DNA of 64,000 nucleotides. It comes from Paenibacillus tianmuensis. GTDB taxonomy: Bacteria > Bacillota > Bacilli > Paenibacillales > NBRC-103111. Below, in pieces: positions 53,321 to 61,761 of this stretch. The stretch lies in the NCBI RefSeq assembly GCF_900100345.1, contig NZ_FMTT01000004.1:62001-126000 (forward strand). The letters are read 5' to 3'. A program made the position numbers and the translations under genes. Every line of letters starts with the position of its first letter. Within the stretch, counting starts at the first letter, position 1. The notes under the pieces are model-generated. The model searched no databases and had not been told where the DNA came from. It saw nothing but the letters and a program-made list of their open reading frames with translations.

Positions 53321-53968
53321 CTACCCCTTGAACCAGCCCTTCTCATAGGCATAGCGCATCAATTGCACCCGGTTGTCCAAATGCAGCTTATGCAAAATAT
53401 TTTTCAGATGGTTTTTCACCGTATGCTCGGAGATGGATAAAATTTCCGAAATCTCCCGGTTGGAGTTCCCTTTGGCCACGCACTCCAAAATCTCCTTTTC
53501 CCGCCGGGTGAGCGGCGAATGATCTGGAATGCTCTGCCTGACGGAGGAAAACTCCTGAAGCAGACGCACGGCGATCTCCCGGGACATCGGGGCTTCGTCG
53601 ATGGCGACCGCCCGTAAATATTCGTGCCACGAAGCGGGATGAAGGTTTTTCAGCAAATAGCCCTGCGCCCCTTTCTTCAGCGCCTCGAACAAATGCGTAA
53701 TATCGTCCGATACCGTAACCATAACAATTTTGACATACGGGAACCGTTCTTTAATCAGCTTGGTCGCTTCCAGACCGTCCAATTCGGGCATGCGGATGTC
53801 CATCAGAATGACATCGGGCATCCACTGCTCCGCCAGCAGCACCGCTTCTTTGCCGTTCGTCGCCTCGCATATGATCTCGAACTCCGGGTCCGCTTGAATA
53901 ATTTCCCGCATCGCCTGGCGCGCATGCGCATGGTCGTCGGCCAGCATAATTCGAATCGGTTGACTCAT
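53321..53968 (-). CDS. NarL/FixJ-family response regulator, orphan
   Basis: A 215-residue regulator: receiver domain (1-125) with ADDHAHARQAM, phosphoacceptor in ILMDIRMPELDG, and YLLKNL. LuxR-type helix-turn-helix (148-212) with LTRREKEILECVAKGNSNREI and SISEHTVKNHLKNILHKL. ATG 53968 follows AGAGGGGG. No histidine kinase is adjacent; the divergent genes encode a cytochrome c and Sco protein, so a link to respiration is possible but unproven. Confidence 0.88.
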   Translation of the reverse strand: MSQPIRIMLADDHAHARQAMREIIQADPEFEIICEATNGKEAVLLAEQWMPDVILMDIRMPELDGLEATKLIKERFPYVKIVMVTVSDDITHLFEALKKGAQGYLLKNLHPASWHEYLRAVAIDEAPMSREIAVRLLQEFSSVRQSIPDHSPLTRREKEILECVAKGNSNREISEILSISEHTVKNHLKNILHKLHLDNRVQLMRYAYEKGWFKG

Positions 53969-54227
53969 GGAAATCCCCCTCTCTTCCTTCCGGCGGCGAT
54001 CGCTGCGCTCCTTCTCGCCGTCCGGATCAACGATCGTACTCCTGTCATTCCATCTAACCATACCCGCCCGCAGCTCCCCATGACCCAGTCGGGCTATTTC
54101 CCGCCGGACGATCGACAATTTCGTGACAAATCCTCGGATGAAGCGCTTTAGTCTGACTCCAAAGTGCTATATACAAGCCGGAAACGAAAGTGCTAGGATT
54201 ATCGTGGAAATGAAAGGAGGAGCATGT

Positions 54228-54593
54228 ATGCATCGATGGATGATGGTGTCCCTGTGCGGAATTGCCTGCGTTCTGGGCATGGGGTTTTTGTTCTCTGAGG
54301 TGCAGCGGCATTCGAGCGAGGTCAAGCAAGAGGCGGCCGCTCCGGCCCTTCCCGATGCTCCGCTTAACGCCCAAGCCGCCGAAGCCGTCTACAAGCAGTC
54401 CTGTATCGCCTGTCACGGCAACGATCTGGAAGGCAAAATGGGACCGAATCTTCAGAAGATCGGCGAGAAGCTGTCGGCCGAGCAGCTGTACAAAGTGATC
54501 CAGAACGGACGCGGAGGCATGCCGGCGTTCAAGAGCAGCTTGAAGGACGAAGAGATTGCCAACGTCGCCCGCTGGCTCGCCGAAAAGAAATAA
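54228..54593 (+). CDS. Membrane-anchored c-type cytochrome (c550/c551-like)
   Basis: A 121-residue protein with one N-terminal hydrophobic anchor (about 4-22), a Pro/Ala-rich linker and a single haem domain: CIACH binds haem, with the distal methionine probably in GRGGMPAF. Such cytochromes carry electrons to the terminal oxidase outside the membrane. GGAGG lies 7 nt before ATG 54228. Followed by the sco and ctaG genes for oxidase assembly. Confidence 0.88.
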   Translation: MHRWMMVSLCGIACVLGMGFLFSEVQRHSSEVKQEAAAPALPDAPLNAQAAEAVYKQSCIACHGNDLEGKMGPNLQKIGEKLSAEQLYKVIQNGRGGMPAFKSSLKDEEIANVARWLAEKK

Positions 54594-54658
54594 CGCGCGC
54601 GGAATAGGCGAAATGAAATGCAAAAAGAACAACGAAACCGGAGGTTGAACGTTAACGG

Positions 54659-55270
54659 ATGAAGCCATGGATTCAAAAGAACGGGTTTAAATTGACGGTC
54701 GCCCTCCTGCTGGCTGCCCTTGCAATCTCGCTATTTACCTGGTTCAATCAAGGGCCGCCTCTGCCGGTGTTGAAGCAGGCGCCGAACTTTGAGCTGAGCG
54801 GGTTGGATGGCGGGAAGGTTTCTTTAAACGATTCGAACGGCAAAGTGCGTCTGGTTGAGTTCCTGTTCACCAATTGCCCGGACGTGTGCCCGGCCACGAC
54901 GTACAACATGGTCAAGCTGCAGAACGAATTAAAGAAAGACGGCATGTGGGGAAATAAGGTCCATTTTCTATCGGTCACCTTCGATCCCGAGCGCGATACG
55001 CCTCAAGTGTTCAAAACGTACGGAGACAAAATGGGAATGGATTACAGCGGGTGGACGCTGCTGACCGGGACGGAGAAAGAAACGGCGGCCGTCGCGAAAG
55101 ATTTTGGCGTGACGGTGCAAAAGATGAAGGACGGCGGGTTCGTGCATACGATGACCTCGTTGTTCCTGGTCGACCAGCAAGGACAAATCCGCAAAATTTA
55201 TACGATGGGCGAAGAGATGGACAACGACGAAATTCTAAAAATGATCCGGCAAATCGCCGGATCGAAATAA
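54659..55270 (+). CDS. SCO1/SenC-family copper chaperone for cytochrome oxidase
   Basis: A 203-residue thioredoxin-fold protein held by an N-terminal helix (11-31). The copper ligands are in NCPDVCPAT (Cys, Cys) and the histidine in GGFVHTMTSLF. It loads the CuA site of cytochrome c oxidase. An in-frame TAA 6 nt upstream fixes the start at ATG 54659, although the nearest GGAGG is an unusually distant 14 nt away. Confidence 0.9.
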   Translation: MKPWIQKNGFKLTVALLLAALAISLFTWFNQGPPLPVLKQAPNFELSGLDGGKVSLNDSNGKVRLVEFLFTNCPDVCPATTYNMVKLQNELKKDGMWGNKVHFLSVTFDPERDTPQVFKTYGDKMGMDYSGWTLLTGTEKETAAVAKDFGVTVQKMKDGGFVHTMTSLFLVDQQGQIRKIYTMGEEMDNDEILKMIRQIAGSK

Positions 55271-55273
55271 CGC

Positions 55274-56134
55274 TTACCGCGTCGGCTCAAGCAGGGGATC
55301 GGGAAGGTCCTCTGCTTTGTCTTTTTCTCTCCTGTACCACTGGAAGAATACGAGGCCAAGCAGGCAGCCGTACGAAATTTCCTGCATAATCTTCATGATC
55401 ACGCCCCCCAGCTGCTGGTCGGACAGCGGCGTAAGCCACGGACTGGAGAACGTCAACGGCTCCACCGGAATCGCATAGAACGGCATGCAAAGCATTTGCG
55501 CACCAGCGATGTAGGTCTCGTACATCGGCGCTTTGGCAAAGATGATGAGCGCGCATGCCGGCGTCAGTAAAATACCGTTCAAGAAGATGTACCCCATTTT
55601 TTTCAACTCGCTCATCGCATAGAGCGCCCCGACCGGACTGAACACGGACCACCATAAAGCGAACGCCGAGAAGAACAGCAGCAAATGCAGCGCATTATGA
55701 AGCGCAAAATTGGACATCGCGGCATCGAAAATCATCGGGATGTGATAGAAAGAAAAAGCGCCGTTGAACAAAAACATCGCAAAGATCGGATTACCGAAAA
55801 TAAGGATCACCCACCGGCTCCACCGATTGTCGCTAAGCGCCCGGAAAAAACCTTCCGGCATCCCCCGAAGCAGCAGCGGCGGAACGATCAGGTACATCAC
55901 AGACTGCTGAAGCATATGGAGGCTGAACCAGAAGTGCCCGCCCAGATTCAGCGGTCCTCCGAGCGCAATGTACAGCAAGAACAGCCCGATAAAAAAGCTC
56001 GCCGTCTGCTGTCCGGACACCGTGCTGCCCTTGTAGCGCATGTAAAATACGGCCACCAGCGCAACCGTCAGAAACATCTCCGGCCCCCACACCACCCGGA
56101 ATCCGTACGTTTCCATCATCAACAGAAAGTCCAA
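55274..56134 (-). CDS. ctaG: Cytochrome c oxidase assembly factor CtaG (caa3 type)
   Basis: A 286-residue membrane protein with about seven helices, needed in Bacillus for active caa3 oxidase. Family segments: HMLQQSVMYLIVPPLLLRGMP, FHIP-like FYHIPMIFDAAM, HNALHLLLFFSAFALWW and the late DQQLGGVIMKIMQE. I choose TTG 56134 because AAAGGAGG lies 8 nt upstream; an ATG at 56179 in the same frame gives 301 residues but has no ribosome site. Convergent with sco. Confidence 0.88.
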   Translation of the reverse strand: MDFLLMMETYGFRVVWGPEMFLTVALVAVFYMRYKGSTVSGQQTASFFIGLFLLYIALGGPLNLGGHFWFSLHMLQQSVMYLIVPPLLLRGMPEGFFRALSDNRWSRWVILIFGNPIFAMFLFNGAFSFYHIPMIFDAAMSNFALHNALHLLLFFSAFALWWSVFSPVGALYAMSELKKMGYIFLNGILLTPACALIIFAKAPMYETYIAGAQMLCMPFYAIPVEPLTFSSPWLTPLSDQQLGGVIMKIMQEISYGCLLGLVFFQWYRREKDKAEDLPDPLLEPTR

Positions 56135-56340
56135 GCTCAAAGCCTCCTTTACTTGTTCGTTTCTTGGCATCCCCTCCATCTTACCTAATTTCAGCCCCGG
56201 TTCCTATGACACGAAAGTGCCATCTCGTTGTCACAAAGGAGACAAGCTTTGTTCACTGGACCGACGACGAAATGACTCATTCGAGGCATGTCTCCCGGCC
56301 CGCCTAAGGCTACAATGAGAAGCATGAAGGAGGAACTGCC

Positions 56341-57090
56341 ATGACCTTAGCTTACAAGATGCTCATCGCCGACGACGAGGACCGGATCCGCCGCATACTG
56401 AACCTGTATTTGAATAAAGACGGCGCCGCCGTGGACGAAACCGGAGACGGAGTGCAGGCGCTGCAAATGGCTTTAGATCGCGACTACGATATTTTGCTGC
56501 TCGATTGGATGATGCCGGGTTTGAGCGGCCCCGAGATTTGCCGGCTGCTGAAACGAGTCAAGACGACGCCGGTGATCCTGCTCACGGCCAAAGGGGACGA
56601 AAGCGACCGCCTCCTCGGCTTCGAAGCCGGAGCCGACGATTATGTCCTGAAGCCATTCAGTCCGCGCGAACTGATCTGCCGCATCCATGCCATTCTGAAG
56701 CGCACCGCTCCGGGAAGGCTCCGGCTGGAGAACAAATCGCGCCACGACGTCGTGCTGCCGCATTTGGTCATCGAGCACCTGGCCCGGCGTGTGATGATTG
56801 ACGGTCACGAGATCACGCTGACTTTGAAAGAGTACGAACTACTGCGTTATTTTGCATTGAACGAGAACAAGACGCTGACTCGCGAAGAGCTGCTTAAGGA
56901 CGTATGGAAGTACGAGGTGATCGTCGATTTTCGGACGGTGGATTCCCATATCCGGCGCATCCGGGAAAAAATGCACGCCGTCTCGCCGTCTGCCGCCTCG
57001 ATGCTTCGCACCGTCTGGGGCATAGGCTACCGTTTGGATGTGCCCGCTTCCTTCGCCCTGAACAAGCAAAAAACCGTTATCGACAGATGA
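56341..57090 (+). CDS. OmpR/PhoB-family response regulator, orphan
   Basis: A 249-residue regulator: receiver (5-122) with IADDEDRIRR, ILLLDWMMPGLSGPE and VLKPFSPRELI. Winged helix (about 145-235) with LTLKEYELLRYFALNENKTLTREELLKDVW and RTVDSHIRRIREKM. GGAGG lies 7 nt before ATG 56341. No kinase follows. The terminator stem overlaps its last codons. Confidence 0.9.
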   Translation: MTLAYKMLIADDEDRIRRILNLYLNKDGAAVDETGDGVQALQMALDRDYDILLLDWMMPGLSGPEICRLLKRVKTTPVILLTAKGDESDRLLGFEAGADDYVLKPFSPRELICRIHAILKRTAPGRLRLENKSRHDVVLPHLVIEHLARRVMIDGHEITLTLKEYELLRYFALNENKTLTREELLKDVWKYEVIVDFRTVDSHIRRIREKMHAVSPSAASMLRTVWGIGYRLDVPASFALNKQKTVIDR

Positions 57091-57103
57091 CGATAACGGT
57101 TTT
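57070..57103. terminator. Bidirectional terminator
   Basis: AAAACCGTTATCG (57070-57082) pairs perfectly with CGATAACGGTTTT (57091-57103), T-rich on both outer sides. It covers the end of the response-regulator gene and precedes the convergent MFS gene stop. Confidence 0.88.
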
Positions 57104-57110
57104 ATCTCTG

Positions 57111-58334
57111 CTAAGCTTTGAAGTTCGTGTCCTTGGCCCGCGCTCCGATTGGCCTCGTGGCATGACTCAATAATCCGGCTACCACAACGCCGATCAACAC
57201 AATAATTAGGGCGCGAAGCAAGCCGATGGAATCGCCGACGACACCCAGAATAGGCGGCCCGACAAGGGAGGCGGCATATCCGGCCGTCGAAACGGCACCC
57301 ACCCTCGCAGCGACCCCGCGTGGATCGTCTCCTGCGGCAGACAAGCCGACGGGAAATCCGAAAGCTGAGCCGAGTCCCCACAGTACAACGCCGATGGCGG
57401 CAGCCGTGAAGCTTTGTCCCGAGATGACGATAAGCAGCCCCGCAATCGCGGATAACGCGGAAGCCCGCAGAACAATGACTCGTCCGAACCGGTCGAGCAG
57501 CCTCCCGCCTGCGGCGCGGCCGATGGTCATGGCGGCCACGAACAAGCCGAAAGCAAACGAGCCCATCGCCGGAGAGACCTGGTAGCCGTCTACGATGGCC
57601 AGCGGAAGCCAGTCGTTCGCAGAGCCTTCCGCAAACGACATGCCCAAGACAACGATACCGATCAAAATCGTGCGCGGCTCTTTCCACACGGCCATACGCT
57701 CCCGTGCGGTCATGGGCGGTTCGCCCGAATCCGCAGCACGCTCTTGCCCGGTTCCGGCAGGGACGAATCGGTATACATAGACGGCGCATAAAACCACGAC
57801 GACCGCCGCAAACGACAAATGTACGACGACGGACAGTCCCGCCTGAATGGCTGCCGAGCCCGCAACGGCGCCCACAAGCGTGCCCAGGCTGTATGCGGCA
57901 TGAAAGCCGGTCAGAAGCGACTTTTGAGCGGCACGCTCGACCGCCGTCCCCTCGACATTCATCGCCACGTCGCATATTCCGTTCCCGAAGCCGAAGACGG
58001 CCAGTCCCAGGAACACCGTTATTCCGTCGGTAAGCCATACCCCGCTCATCGCCACGATGCCGAGCCCCGCCGAGCTGACCGCAAGGCCGGTCATCATGAC
58101 AAATCGCCCTCCGCGGCTTGCAATAAGATGACTTGCGCTGAGCAGGCCGATGATGGAGCCGACGGCCAAGCCGAAAATAATCCATCCCATCTCGGCGATG
58201 GTGGCGCCTAGCGTATCCCGGATGGCCGGAGTACGCGAAACCCAGGTGGCCATCGCAAAGCCGGGCAGCGCAAAAATGATATAGATGGCCATGCGCCATT
58301 GTTGAATTTGGCGGCTGCTTAGTGAATGTTCCAT
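57111..58334 (-). CDS. MFS transporter
   Basis: A 407-residue membrane protein with about 12 helices. The N-terminus ALPGFAMATWVSRTPAIRDTL and the FGFGNGICDVAMNVEG segment place it with the YbjJ-like group of MFS carriers. The substrate is unknown. It lies 31 nt after a ROK regulator on the same strand, so a sugar or glycoside substrate is possible. Confidence 0.88.
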   Translation of the reverse strand: MEHSLSSRQIQQWRMAIYIIFALPGFAMATWVSRTPAIRDTLGATIAEMGWIIFGLAVGSIIGLLSASHLIASRGGRFVMMTGLAVSSAGLGIVAMSGVWLTDGITVFLGLAVFGFGNGICDVAMNVEGTAVERAAQKSLLTGFHAAYSLGTLVGAVAGSAAIQAGLSVVVHLSFAAVVVVLCAVYVYRFVPAGTGQERAADSGEPPMTARERMAVWKEPRTILIGIVVLGMSFAEGSANDWLPLAIVDGYQVSPAMGSFAFGLFVAAMTIGRAAGGRLLDRFGRVIVLRASALSAIAGLLIVISGQSFTAAAIGVVLWGLGSAFGFPVGLSAAGDDPRGVAARVGAVSTAGYAASLVGPPILGVVGDSIGLLRALIIVLIGVVVAGLLSHATRPIGARAKDTNFKA

Positions 58335-58365
58335 GCTAATTCCCCTTTTTAAACTGGCCGTGCAA

Positions 58366-59406
58366 TCAATCGATTCCGGTACCCAGCATCGTTTTTATCG
58401 TGAGTTGATTTAGCCCATGGAAATAATCTTCCTCCCAATCCCGGACGATCAGGGACGGCAGGTTGTCTGCCGGAACATAGAAGGCGCTTCCTTTCCGGAC
58501 ATCGGTAAGATCGTGTTCGGTCATATCCGTACTGCAAAAAATGATGGTATGCGGATTCAGGGTGGCCGTAAACACGGCGACCAAACGGCTCATCGCGTCG
58601 ATCAGCCTCAAGCGACTCTCCGTGCCGTTCTGTGCGGAAGCGCGGTCTTGTACCGCTTGTAAAAAATTCCGCGAATCGTAAAGCGGCAAAAAAGAAACCT
58701 CGCCCGAAAAAAAGCTGCTCCCTCTTACCACGTCGCCGTTCACCATAATCCCGGCGCCCGGACCGTTCTGTCCCAGATACAGGTATACAAGAGAGCGGTC
58801 TTGCTCGTCTCCCGAACGGTCATGATAGCCAAGAACAGTGGCATTCATATCATTTTCCACTTGAACCCGGAGCGGAAAGCGTTCCTGATAAAAGGCTTTG
58901 AAATCGAAGTTCTGGAACTTATCGTAATCGAGCATATAGAAGACACGCCCGTTATTTACCGCACCCGGTACTCCCAAGGTCAGAGCGCGCAAATGAGGAT
59001 ATCGCTTTACGAAGGTTCCAATCTGTTCGGTCAACCGCTCGGGTCCATCGTGCAAAACGCCGGGAAGCTTCTCCCGCCCGATCACCTCGCCCACATAATT
59101 AAGGAGCGCATAGGAAGAATAATCCTTTTCGAGTCCTACGGCGAGCCCCGCCATATGATCGGCATTTAACCGGTACTGTTTCGGACGCCGACCTCCGCTG
59201 GATACTCCCAGCCCCGTTAACAAAACCTCTCCTTGGTCGTTCATTTCATCCAGCGTTTTGCTAATCGTCGGAAAGCTGATGCCCGTTTTCTGCGCAAGCT
59301 CGGCCTTGGTCGATACCGAATCGCGACACAGCGCCGCACGAATTTGCTGACGAATCATCTCACCCATCATTTTGGGCTGAACGAAAGGAAGCTTCAAGGC
59401 ATTCAC
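58366..59406 (-). CDS. ROK-family transcriptional regulator
   Basis: A 346-residue regulator: winged helix (20-70, TKAELAQKTGISFPTISKTLDEM) plus a ROK domain with ALTLGVPGAV, VENDMNATVLGY and GQNGPGAGIMV. The zinc motif CxCGxxGC of typical ROK repressors is absent, as in a divergent ROK subgroup. It probably controls the downstream MFS gene and itself through the palindrome at 59416-59431. Confidence 0.86.
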   Translation of the reverse strand: MNALKLPFVQPKMMGEMIRQQIRAALCRDSVSTKAELAQKTGISFPTISKTLDEMNDQGEVLLTGLGVSSGGRRPKQYRLNADHMAGLAVGLEKDYSSYALLNYVGEVIGREKLPGVLHDGPERLTEQIGTFVKRYPHLRALTLGVPGAVNNGRVFYMLDYDKFQNFDFKAFYQERFPLRVQVENDMNATVLGYHDRSGDEQDRSLVYLYLGQNGPGAGIMVNGDVVRGSSFFSGEVSFLPLYDSRNFLQAVQDRASAQNGTESRLRLIDAMSRLVAVFTATLNPHTIIFCSTDMTEHDLTDVRKGSAFYVPADNLPSLIVRDWEEDYFHGLNQLTIKTMLGTGID

Positions 59407-59415
59407 CGCCTACTT

Positions 59416-59431
59416 ATTAAAGTTCTTTAAT
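59416..59431. promoter_or_regulatory. Candidate operator of the ROK regulator
   Basis: ATTAAAG-TT-CTTTAAT: perfect 7-bp arms, 9 nt upstream of the ROK gene start codon. Autorepression is an inference. Confidence 0.45.
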
Positions 59432-59522
59432 TACTTTTCGAGTGTATCATAGATTCATTCGGGACACAACGAATGATTTTTCGTGGGTCTGTTATTTTAT
59501 GTAAAAATTCGCGTAGATTAAT

Positions 59523-59559
59523 AAAAAAAACATTTCCAGAAACGATCCGAAAATGTTTT
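59523..59559 (-). terminator. Terminator of the peptide gene
   Basis: AAAACATTT (59527-59535) pairs with AAATGTTTT (59551-59559); on the minus strand a run of T follows to 59523. Confidence 0.75.
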
Positions 59560-59574
59560 AAGGGGTGCTGTTTT

Positions 59575-59700
59575 CTAATGTCCTACGCCATGCTCATCCA
59601 AGGTAACCATTACCGGTCCTTGTCCTGGTGTTAGAATTGTTGGGACAAAACCACTGCACAACCCAAATGCAATAAGCAACGAAAAGATAAGACCTTTCAT
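59575..59700 (-). CDS. Phr-like secreted peptide pheromone precursor
   Basis: A 41-residue precursor: a short basic start and hydrophobic segment (MKGLIFSLLIAFGLCSG), then a small exported tail ending TLDEHGVGH. GGAGGTG lies 8 nt before ATG 59700 and a terminator follows. The start overlaps the stop of the preceding TPR-type receptor frame (ATGA), the usual layout of receptor-pheromone pairs of the RRNPP group (Rap/Phr, NprR/NprX, AimR/AimP). The mature peptide is probably at the C-terminal end. No biochemical family can be named with certainty. Confidence 0.65.
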   Translation of the reverse strand: MKGLIFSLLIAFGLCSGFVPTILTPGQGPVMVTLDEHGVGH

Positions 59701-60275
59701 CTCAATTTCACCTCCTCCCCTCCTATCATAATAGCTTGAAAACGCTGAATTTGCTCCCCTGTTGCGTATTTCCGGTATTTTTCGAACAAGGCTGAATAAC
59801 AGAAACAATCCTCATATCGTCTCATCCTAAAGGCCAAAACCAAACAGCATAAAGTTTCCTCGATCCCGTCTTTAAAGTTTTCTTTGGAAAATTCATAAAT
59901 TGCTTTTTGATACCGGAATCGAACGTGCTGATCCATCCCGATCATATCTTGCAAAGAACAGAAACCGCCGATTTGATCGGAGAACAGCAGCAGTACCTTA
60001 TCGATGCAAAAACCATACTTATTGGCCGACTTCAAAATGGTTACTAAGCCTGGCAAAATTTCGTCCGGATGATCAACCAAGTAGGCGGCATATTCGGCAA
60101 TAACAGCTTCTTTTCCCATGAGTACGTCAAGGATATACAGATTGGCCTTCGCGTAAACCTTAAAATATTCAACCTCCTGCTTTCCTTCATAGTCGAGGCC
60201 TTCAAACCATCCTAAATCAGCATATTTCCGGAACTCCCTGTTGCTTTTCTGACCTCGTTCAAAAGAAGCTGCATC
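59697..60275 (-). pseudogene. Decayed RRNPP/TPR-type peptide receptor (5' part lost)
   Basis: An open frame of 192 codons runs from a TAG at 60276 to 59697. It encodes a purely helical protein with TPR-like hairpins such as YEFSKENFKDGIEETLCCLVLAFRMRRYEDC, fitting the C-terminal part of Rap/NprR-type receptors. There is no ATG, GTG or TTG before residue 53 (ATG 60119), and no helix-turn-helix. Upstream, another frame reads NEKIHEMCSWVSDIFSN before a stop at 60292-60294, suggesting frameshifts. If 60119 is used as a start the product would be 140 residues. Nothing else is recognised to 60456. Confidence 0.6.
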
Positions 60276-60456
60276 CTAATTACGATCATGGCTAGTTACT
60301 AAAGATATCACTGACCCAAGAACACATCTCATGAATTTTTTCGTTCGCACTGTATGTCCCGATATTGAAATCACAGAAAAGAGAACAGTATACTTAGGCT
60401 ACTTAGTTGTGATTTTGCATTTAAGCCAATACATTCAATATGCAATTTACGCAGGC

Positions 60457-60660
60457 CTATAAACCGGTCCATTCAAAGAACGCGGTGATCCAATCATTCA
60501 AATTAAATTTTCTTTCTAAGAATATACTCAACCATTCCGCAAAACCTATCAAAACAATGGTCACGAAAATCCCTATTTCCCTCGCGTTTTTTTGCTGTCT
60601 AATCATGAGAGCGGTGCTAAGGCCCAGTGAAACAGCAATAAAAATGATAAACCAAATCAT
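60457..60660 (-). CDS. Small two-span membrane protein of the ger operon
   Basis: A 67-residue protein: helix at 2-20, basic loop MIRQQKNAREIG, second helix at 30-48 and a charged end. The ATG overlaps the stop of the germination permease gene (ATGA), so it belongs to the operon. Small membrane proteins of this kind accompany some ger operons; role unknown. Confidence 0.65.
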   Translation of the reverse strand: MIWFIIFIAVSLGLSTALMIRQQKNAREIGIFVTIVLIGFAEWLSIFLERKFNLNDWITAFFEWTGL

Positions 60661-61757
60661 GATGAGCCTTCCTTTGGTTGTCTCTTAAGTCGTTTTATCC
60701 AAGTTATTACAAGAAGAAGCGTAGGGAAAATACAACCGAAAAACAACGAATATTCAAAATAAGAGCGTCTGGTAAACACAGTATTCTCTATAACATTATC
60801 AAACCCTAACGTAAGTCCGGATATAAGCAATATAAGCGATATTGCAAGCCACGATTTGTCGCGGACCTGAAATAATTGGCGGATTCCGTGCACGGCGCAA
60901 TAATAAGTAACGGACAGTTTTATAAAAATAGCGACGAGCAAAATAAGAGCAATTGTTGATTCCAAATGCTCGAAAAACGTTCCGATGTGGATCTCCTGCA
61001 CGATCACGAACATGGGGTACGTTTCGCGCGAAGCTCGAGTGACGCCGAGAACGCCTATGATAAAAAAAGTAATGCCGCTTAACGCCAGTGTCGCGACAAC
61101 AATAGCCATAATAAAACTTAATTTCTTTTTGCTTTGAACATACGGCAACAACATCAGGAAAATATGAGCATCCAGAAATGGAAAAGCGATCAGGGCTCGG
61201 GTTTCTTTTACCGTCTTCCATACATTCATTCGAAACATTCCCTGAAAACGATCCGAATTCCATTCGTAAAGCGCGGCTAGAAATATAAAAATAAACGTGA
61301 GAGTAACAATGGGAATCATTAGTTCTGCGGCTCTCGAAATCGTTTCGATTCCTTTGATTACAGCATAACAAATAATGAGAAGAAACATGACATGGAGCAC
61401 AGTTAAAGGAGTGCGCTGCATCATCGTTAGCTTTATGAAATCCCCAATAATTCGAATGACGAAGGCGGATAGATGCACAAAAAATACGACATAAAGCAGT
61501 GCTATCACCCTGCCAACCCCTTTTCCCGCGGCCTTGATACAAATCTGGATAAGGGTTTCTCCCGGGTAATGCTCGGCTAGTTTAATCCAAATCAAGGCCA
61601 TAAGAACTCCTGCGGCTCCCGCCCAGAGCGGGACCATCCATGCATCCTGTTTCGCCGTGAGAATAAGGCCGCCCGGCCAGAAGAAAAAAGAGGTCCCTAG
61701 CAAGTTACCGAAGAGCAAAACAAAAAACTGCCAAGTACTGATTTGAGCTTTCTCCAT
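60657..61757 (-). CDS. Spore germination permease, GerB family
   Basis: A 366-residue integral membrane protein of the APC-type fold with about ten helices. It begins ISTWQFFVLLFGNLLGT and has the family stretch WPGGLILTAKQDAW. GerB subunits form the nutrient-binding part of the germinant receptor in the inner spore membrane. Four nt after gerC. Confidence 0.9.
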   Translation of the reverse strand: MEKAQISTWQFFVLLFGNLLGTSFFFWPGGLILTAKQDAWMVPLWAGAAGVLMALIWIKLAEHYPGETLIQICIKAAGKGVGRVIALLYVVFFVHLSAFVIRIIGDFIKLTMMQRTPLTVLHVMFLLIICYAVIKGIETISRAAELMIPIVTLTFIFIFLAALYEWNSDRFQGMFRMNVWKTVKETRALIAFPFLDAHIFLMLLPYVQSKKKLSFIMAIVVATLALSGITFFIIGVLGVTRASRETYPMFVIVQEIHIGTFFEHLESTIALILLVAIFIKLSVTYYCAVHGIRQLFQVRDKSWLAISLILLISGLTLGFDNVIENTVFTRRSYFEYSLFFGCIFPTLLLVITWIKRLKRQPKEGSS

Positions 61758-61761
61758 GCTT

